A stretch of DNA of 10,807 nucleotides, taken from an uncultured Erysipelotrichaceae bacterium. GTDB taxonomy: Bacteria > Bacillota_I > Bacilli_A > RFN20 > CAG-826. Position numbers and translations under genes: made by a program. Shown piece after piece: positions 6,340 through 10,807 of the stretch (its first letter is position 1; every line of letters begins with the position of its first letter). Location of the stretch: contig CADAUN010000029.1 in NCBI GenBank assembly GCA_902791085.1, forward strand, positions 1 to 10,807. The letters run 5' to 3'. The notes under the pieces are model-generated. The model saw only the letters and a program-made list of their open reading frames with translations, was not told where the DNA came from and ran no database searches.

Positions 6340-9300
6340 ATGAGACCCAAGAAGAAGACTCTTTCGATTTTGTTCAGCATATCTTTATTTGCTTTGACTT
6401 TGGCTTCGTGCCAAGAAAGCGATGTCTCTTCCTCTTCGCTCTCGAATGACGTCGTTTCTTCTTCGCAAAGCAATGTTGAACCCGATGAACCGGTGAATGA
6501 GAATCATGCCATTCCTTTGATTTCTCCCTTAGAGGGTGCTTCCTTTTCTTTGCTAGACGAAAAAGCCAAAGCCTATCTTGCCGCTTCTAGTGAGGCGGAA
6601 CAAATTGCTGCTTTGAAAGAAAATGAATACAAACCGATTGCTCCACAATCCGTAACGCTAGAGTGGGGCAATAATAACAGCGCTTATTATCAACTTTACT
6701 ATGGTGAGTCTCCTGATTTAAGTGATGCCAAAATCAAGCGAATTTCGGGATTGATTCATCGTTATAGTTTGACCAATTTAAAACCAGGAACAACTTATTA
6801 TTGGCAAATCAAAGGGACGCGTCCTGAGGATCAGTCAAAGATTTCTTCTTTTCAAACTGCTCCCGGAACGGTGCGTTTGCTCTCCATTTCAGGCGTTTAC
6901 AACGTGCGCGATATGGGCGGATGGAGCGTTGGCGATCATAAAGTCTCATATGGAAAAATCATTCGTGGCGGTGCCTTAAATAACGACACCAATGGCGCCA
7001 GAATCACCGAAGAAGGCAAAGCAACCATGAGAGACGAACTCGGGATTAAAACCGAGGTTGATTTACGCATCGGCGATTACGATGACAACCATCAAACCCA
7101 AAACGCCTGGGATTCCTCTTATCCCTATATCAAAGCAAATCTAGGGCAATATGTTCGCATCTTAGACCGAGAAAATTGGGAAATCCTTCACGCTGAAGAT
7201 AAGACGAAATCCTCTGATGAATGTTCGGGAACTTCTTTTGTCTCCTTACGTTCTCTCTTCAATACTTTGGCTGACGCTTCTTCTTATCCGATTTATGTGC
7301 ATTGCAATGCCGGTGCAGACCGCACCGGAACTTTTGCCTTCTTAGTGAATGGTTTGCTTGGCGTCTCTTATCAGAATCTCATTCAAGATTATGAATTGAC
7401 GACTTTCTCCCGTTATGGATTGCGGGCTAGAAGCGCTATCGAAAACAACGCCTTTACTGCGAGCGGCGTGCAACAAGCAAGTGGCGGCAACTTCATCGCT
7501 TTTGGCGCCATGCACGATGCTTTCATGCGTTTTTATAGCGATGGTGGCACTTTGCAAGATGCCATCACGAATTATTTGACCAAAGAAGTGGGCATTTCTT
7601 TGTTCACCATTGAACAGGTCAAAGCCAATTTGATTGAAGGATATGTCCCTCATGTTTACGAAAGACTAACGAAACGGCAGGAAATTCTTTTGAGTGAACA
7701 ACAAAAATCGATTTCTTTGCCTACCGATACTTACGATACGGTAGAAGGCATTCTTTATCGTGGCGAAAGCTTGGGAAAAGACTTAACGGCTCTTTCTTTC
7801 GCCAACAGCCCAAAATATGCTGGCGAAGGAGAAATCTTAGTCAAAGCAACGAAAAATGGCACCAAGAAAGAAATTCTTGTCCCTGTATTGCTTGTTAGCA
7901 AAGAAATTGGAACGTTCGCGGATTTGATTGCTTCTGTGAATTACCAAGGGGATAGGAACAATTACGGTTATTATCGATTGACTGCCGATGTTGGAGGCGA
8001 CACAAGCAAATTCGGCACGGGATGGAAGAAAGTTCTAACAGATAATGGTGCCTATTACCAAACCGATGGCTCGCTAGGCTTCCGTGGAACCTTAGACGGC
8101 GCGGGACACACCATCACTGGTAAAACAGAATATGGTGGCTTGTTTGCTTCGATCGGCGCAGGCGCTTTGATTCAAAATGTCACGTTTATCAACATTCATG
8201 GTGACAATCCAGGCGGAAGCTGTGTCTTATTGGCGACAAGTATTGTCGATGCGACGCTTCGCAATGTTACGTTCCACTTATTAAGTGGCTCCCTTACGCA
8301 GATCGGTAACGCGCAAGGTTGGATTTCTAGTTTCCAAGTCGCGAATAATGTCTTCGATCACGTGATTTTTGACGCGAAAGACCATGTTGTGGCGAATCTA
8401 TTTGGCGGCTATTCTGGTTGGACTGGCTTAGCGAACAATCGCTTTGTCGCTTGCGAACTTTACGCCAATGAGATTCAGGCGCTGGGCTATCGTTATGCGG
8501 ATTCTCGTCTGATTGCCCCGATTGGTCAAACGGGATTGGTTTATCGCGGGACGGAAGTTTGCTTGGTTCGCAATGAAATTCAGATTGGCAACGAAGAGGC
8601 AAGCCTTGTTTTAGGGGAGGCATATGCCCCTTATACCATTCAAAAATTGGTGGTGATGGGCCAAGAAGAAAGGGAGATTTTAGACTACGATTACGATGAA
8701 GGTCTCCTTTCTTTCCCTATCGCTTCTCATTTCACCAATGCGGATAGTGGCGAGCAAAAACTCATCGCATCTTTTGCCTTGAATGACGGCAGTGCGTTCG
8801 AGTTAGAAATCCCGCTCACCGTTTTAAGCTCTTATCGTAAAGTGAAATTGCCAGTCCTTGATGCAAACATCTTTGATGTGACTGCTTCTTCCTTTTCTTT
8901 GTCGCTAGGTGCTTATCAAGATGCTGTCGTAGAATCCATTCGATTAGGAGAATATGATTTTGGCAAAGACGCCTCCCATTTAACGATGCCAGACGGATTC
9001 TTGAATGATAAGGCCAATCACGGGGAACAAGAAATTCACGTTTTTTGCGTCAAAGACTTACAAGAATATGAACTGATTGTTCCTGTCACTTTTGTGACAA
9101 TGCACATTGCTGATATCGATACCTTCGTTAAGGAATTAGGGACTTATTGGACTAAGAGCATCGTTGAAGGCTATTATGTCTTGGATCAAGACATTGGATC
9201 GGCAACGACGAAATTCCAAGGTCATTCCGACAGTATCGATATTTGGGATGGCTGGCAAAGCAAAGGCTTTCATGCGACGCTTGACGGCCGCGGCCATAAG

Positions 9301-9759
9301 GTTGAAGGAATTACCGCCTCTCCTGATAGCGGATATAGCGGATCCTTGTTTGGCGCGATTGGCCCAAGAGCGAAATTCAAGAATATCACATTCGTAGATC
9401 ATGGTTACGATGGCGCAAGCAATGCGTCCTTGTTGGCTGGCAAAATTTGTAATGCCTCCTTTGAAAACGTCACCTTCTCTTTGAAGGGACATGGCTCCTC
9501 TGCTTTAGGAGCCGGCATCGGTTGGCTAAGCTATATCGACTGTGGCTTATCCTCCTTCCGCAATTGCGCGTTCGACATGAGTGGAATGGAGGTTGGAAAT
9601 CTCTTTGGCAACAATTGCGGAGCTGCCTTTACATCCACCTTTGAGGATTGCACTTTAAAAGCCCGCTCCGTCACGGTTCTCTCCCGTAATGGCGATGGTG
9701 CACAATTTCAATTTTCAGTTCAAGGAGTAGCCGGTTTAACCGTCACTCTTGGCGCATAA
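6340..9759 (+). CDS. Lipoprotein with Fn3-like domain, Cys-dependent phosphatase and duplicated beta-helix modules
   Basis: A 1139-residue surface lipoprotein. The signal peptide ends in lipobox LTLASC (lipidated Cys24), then a Ser-rich tether. An Fn3-like domain (about 100-175, ending in KPGTTYYWQIKG and SFQTAP) precedes a phosphatase domain (about 183-440) of the tyrosine phosphatase-like class (Y_phosphatase3, LipA/MptpB relatives). This has the entry motif NVRDMGGW (188-195) and the P-loop HCNAGADRTG (321-330), with nucleophile Cys322, phosphate-binding Arg328 and Asp327. LipA/MptpB relatives have HCxxGKDRT; here the Lys is Ala326, which suggests altered phosphate-ester preference. The C-terminal half alternates three Ig-like beta repeats with two GLUG-like beta-helix modules. 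Substrates could be phosphoproteins, phosphoinositides or phosphosugars; the sequence does not decide. GGAGG lies 8 bases upstream of the ATG. The solute-binding gene follows after 22 bases with no terminator between. Confidence 0.9.
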   Translation: MRPKKKTLSILFSISLFALTLASCQESDVSSSSLSNDVVSSSQSNVEPDEPVNENHAIPLISPLEGASFSLLDEKAKAYLAASSEAEQIAALKENEYKPIAPQSVTLEWGNNNSAYYQLYYGESPDLSDAKIKRISGLIHRYSLTNLKPGTTYYWQIKGTRPEDQSKISSFQTAPGTVRLLSISGVYNVRDMGGWSVGDHKVSYGKIIRGGALNNDTNGARITEEGKATMRDELGIKTEVDLRIGDYDDNHQTQNAWDSSYPYIKANLGQYVRILDRENWEILHAEDKTKSSDECSGTSFVSLRSLFNTLADASSYPIYVHCNAGADRTGTFAFLVNGLLGVSYQNLIQDYELTTFSRYGLRARSAIENNAFTASGVQQASGGNFIAFGAMHDAFMRFYSDGGTLQDAITNYLTKEVGISLFTIEQVKANLIEGYVPHVYERLTKRQEILLSEQQKSISLPTDTYDTVEGILYRGESLGKDLTALSFANSPKYAGEGEILVKATKNGTKKEILVPVLLVSKEIGTFADLIASVNYQGDRNNYGYYRLTADVGGDTSKFGTGWKKVLTDNGAYYQTDGSLGFRGTLDGAGHTITGKTEYGGLFASIGAGALIQNVTFINIHGDNPGGSCVLLATSIVDATLRNVTFHLLSGSLTQIGNAQGWISSFQVANNVFDHVIFDAKDHVVANLFGGYSGWTGLANNRFVACELYANEIQALGYRYADSRLIAPIGQTGLVYRGTEVCLVRNEIQIGNEEASLVLGEAYAPYTIQKLVVMGQEEREILDYDYDEGLLSFPIASHFTNADSGEQKLIASFALNDGSAFELEIPLTVLSSYRKVKLPVLDANIFDVTASSFSLSLGAYQDAVVESIRLGEYDFGKDASHLTMPDGFLNDKANHGEQEIHVFCVKDLQEYELIVPVTFVTMHIADIDTFVKELGTYWTKSIVEGYYVLDQDIGSATTKFQGHSDSIDIWDGWQSKGFHATLDGRGHKVEGITASPDSGYSGSLFGAIGPRAKFKNITFVDHGYDGASNASLLAGKICNASFENVTFSLKGHGSSALGAGIGWLSYIDCGLSSFRNCAFDMSGMEVGNLFGNNCGAAFTSTFEDCTLKARSVTVLSRNGDGAQFQFSVQGVAGLTVTLGA
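7906..8484 (+). repeat. Beta-helix module, copy 1, within the phosphatase lipoprotein
   Basis: Residues about 523-715. It opens with a helix and strand (FADLIASV, then YYRLTADVG), then GTLDGAGHTITG, GGLFASIGAGALIQNVTF and LRNVTFHLLSG, ending near VANLFGGYSG. The hydrophobic and Gly/Asn periodicity is that of GLUG-like right-handed beta-helix repeats. It pairs segment by segment with copy 2, the LDG turns being 396 residues apart (Asp586 and Asp982). Confidence 0.65.
9106..9693 (+). repeat. Beta-helix module, copy 2, within the phosphatase lipoprotein
   Basis: Residues about 923-1118. The same order of elements as copy 1 is seen: IDTFVKEL, YYVLDQDIG, ATLDGRGHKVEG, GSLFGAIGPRAKFKNITF, FENVTFSLKG, and VGNLFGNN. 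The copies are diverged in sequence, so this is an old domain duplication and not a recent DNA repeat. Confidence 0.65.
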
Positions 9760-9781
9760 ATGAAAAAACGAGGTATAACAA

Positions 9782-10807
9782 ATGAAAAACGCTAAACGAT
9801 GTCTCTTACTTCTCACTTCTTCGGTGCTGCTTAGTTCGTGTATAGGTTCGAACGTCATTACTCCCGATGACAACGGAAAAACAACCACTATCAATTTTTG
9901 CCATTTTCAAGGGACGGCTGGTATTGATTGGCTAAAAGAGGCGGCAGCCCGCTTCTCTGAAGCCAACAAAGAGGTGTCTTTTGAAGAAGGAAAAACCGGG
10001 GTTAAAGTAAATGTCTCTCAAACCAAGCAAAGTCCTTACGACAATTTGACCACGGATGGGAACGATATTTACCTTTTTGAAACAGACCCGGATATTTATA
10101 AACTATCCACGCAGAATCTCCTTTTGGATCTGACGGACGTAGTGACTCCCTTACTTCCCAAAATCGATCGAGATGCTCAAAAACGGATGAAGGGAGGCGA
10201 TGGAAAATATTACGCCTTGCCACATTATAACTGGTATACCGGTGTGACTTATGACGTAGACCTATTTGACCAAAAAGGATTCTATTTTGCGGATCCCTCG
10301 GAAAGCGAAGACAAAGTCATTCCTTATTCGAGCAAATTTGGAACGGCGCGTTTTGTAGCCGGATCGGACGCCAAAAAATCGGTAGGCCCAAATGGCGTTG
10401 CCGGTGATTATGACGACGGGCTTCCTTCTTCCATGCAAGAGCTTTGCATCCTTTGCGATTACATTAAAGCGTCGGGGAAAAGCCCTTTCTTAATGGCAGG
10501 AAAATCCTCGGTTTATTCTTTCTATTTGACAACGGCTTTGTGGGCTTCCTTATCCGGAGGCGATGCCATGCGCGACACGTTCTGCAATTGGACGGATGCC
10601 GAAGTGGATATAGTGACTGGATATTCATCCTCCGAAGAACTCTTTTGTGAGGGTTCAGGCATCAAAGCTCCTACGACTAAAAAAGAAGTCTTAACGAGCG
10701 ACAATGGCTATGAGATTTATAGCACCAAAGCGCGTTATTACGCTTTGTCTTTCTTAGAACTTGCCTTCCGTGAAGGCTGGTTTAATGAGAAAGCATTAAA
10801 AAACGCG
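9782..10807 (+). CDS. ABC transporter solute-binding lipoprotein (sugar type), 3' end beyond window
   Basis: The first 342 codons are open to the window edge. A signal peptide ends in lipobox LLSSC (lipidated Cys20). The mature protein begins INFCHFQGTAGIDWLKEAA and continues ARFSEANK, the opening strand and helix of family 1 extracellular solute-binding proteins, in which a ligand is captured between two lobes and delivered to membrane permeases. DIYLFETDPDIYKLSTQN with LLLDLTDVV and the later GKYYALPHYNWYTGVTYDVDLF are the usual hinge-proximal segments of that family. An inserted Ca-like acidic stretch (GDYDDG) lies near residue 220. GAGGT 7 bases before the ATG is the ribosome binding site. 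It is probably co-transcribed with the phosphatase gene, and the missing permease genes would be expected after 10807. The ligand cannot be read from the sequence; an oligosaccharide or modified sugar is likely from the family and the AraC neighbour. Confidence 0.9.
   Translation, partial: MKNAKRCLLLLTSSVLLSSCIGSNVITPDDNGKTTTINFCHFQGTAGIDWLKEAAARFSEANKEVSFEEGKTGVKVNVSQTKQSPYDNLTTDGNDIYLFETDPDIYKLSTQNLLLDLTDVVTPLLPKIDRDAQKRMKGGDGKYYALPHYNWYTGVTYDVDLFDQKGFYFADPSESEDKVIPYSSKFGTARFVAGSDAKKSVGPNGVAGDYDDGLPSSMQELCILCDYIKASGKSPFLMAGKSSVYSFYLTTALWASLSGGDAMRDTFCNWTDAEVDIVTGYSSSEELFCEGSGIKAPTTKKEVLTSDNGYEIYSTKARYYALSFLELAFREGWFNEKALKNA

Noticed and set aside
8327..8623. Open minus-strand frames inside the phosphatase gene (also 7342-7653 and 9136-9492)
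   Set aside because: They lie wholly inside a well-supported coding region, lack ribosome binding sites and encode no recognisable domain. They are shadows of the plus-strand codon bias.
9760..9795. An 11-codon frame starting at an ATG that overlaps the end of the phosphatase stop codon
   Set aside because: It is too short to judge, uses no ribosome binding site of its own, and is explained by A-rich sequence around the ribosome binding site of the solute-binding gene.

Overview
The window looks like a chromosomal stretch from an uncultured, low-to-moderate-GC Gram-positive bacterium of the Bacilli (the Erysipelotrichales, RF39 or Acholeplasmatales-type gut lineages fit best). This is inferred from four lipoprotein signal peptides followed by Ser-rich tethers, good AGGAGG-type ribosome binding sites, compact spacing and a YesL-like (DUF624-like) protein. 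TGA is used as a stop and Trp is TGG, so it is not a code-4 mollicute. No rRNA, tRNA, CRISPR array, insertion sequence or phage gene is visible.

Layout. Positions 1-1474 (minus) hold the N-terminal 491 codons of an unrecognised lipoprotein. It is divergent from 1686-3572 (plus), a lipoprotein metallopeptidase of the M6 (immune inhibitor A) type. After a 142-base gap come 3715-4446, a MalK-like ABC ATPase, and 4443-5294, a six-helix YesL/DUF624-like membrane protein, which overlap by 4 bases. This pair converges on an AraC-family regulator (5291-6163, minus) with a 4-base overlap of the stops. The regulator is divergent from 6340-9759, a 1139-residue lipoprotein with an Fn3-like domain, a Cys-dependent phosphatase domain, and two beta-helix modules alternating with Ig-like repeats. 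Twenty-two bases later, 9782-10807 begins a sugar-type ABC solute-binding lipoprotein that runs off the window.

How they may work together. The regulator, ATPase, YesL-like protein and solute-binding protein look like the parts of a carbohydrate ABC import locus; its permeases are presumably downstream of 10807. The phosphatase is apparently the first gene of the solute-binding operon. One reading is a surface system that dephosphorylates an extracellular compound and captures the product, controlled by the AraC protein. The peptidase and the first lipoprotein add surface degradative or binding functions, but nothing in the sequence ties them to the same regulon.

Regulatory signals. A strong sigma-A-type promoter (TTGACT-17-TAAGAT) precedes the phosphatase, with a 16-base inverted repeat just upstream of its -35. 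The AraC gene and the ABC ATPase both lack a Shine-Dalgarno sequence and have a -10-like hexamer 6 to 8 bases before the ATG, which suggests leaderless mRNAs. No stretch over 300 bases lacks a gene; the three intergenic gaps (1475-1685, 3573-3714, 6164-6339) are described in the entries.
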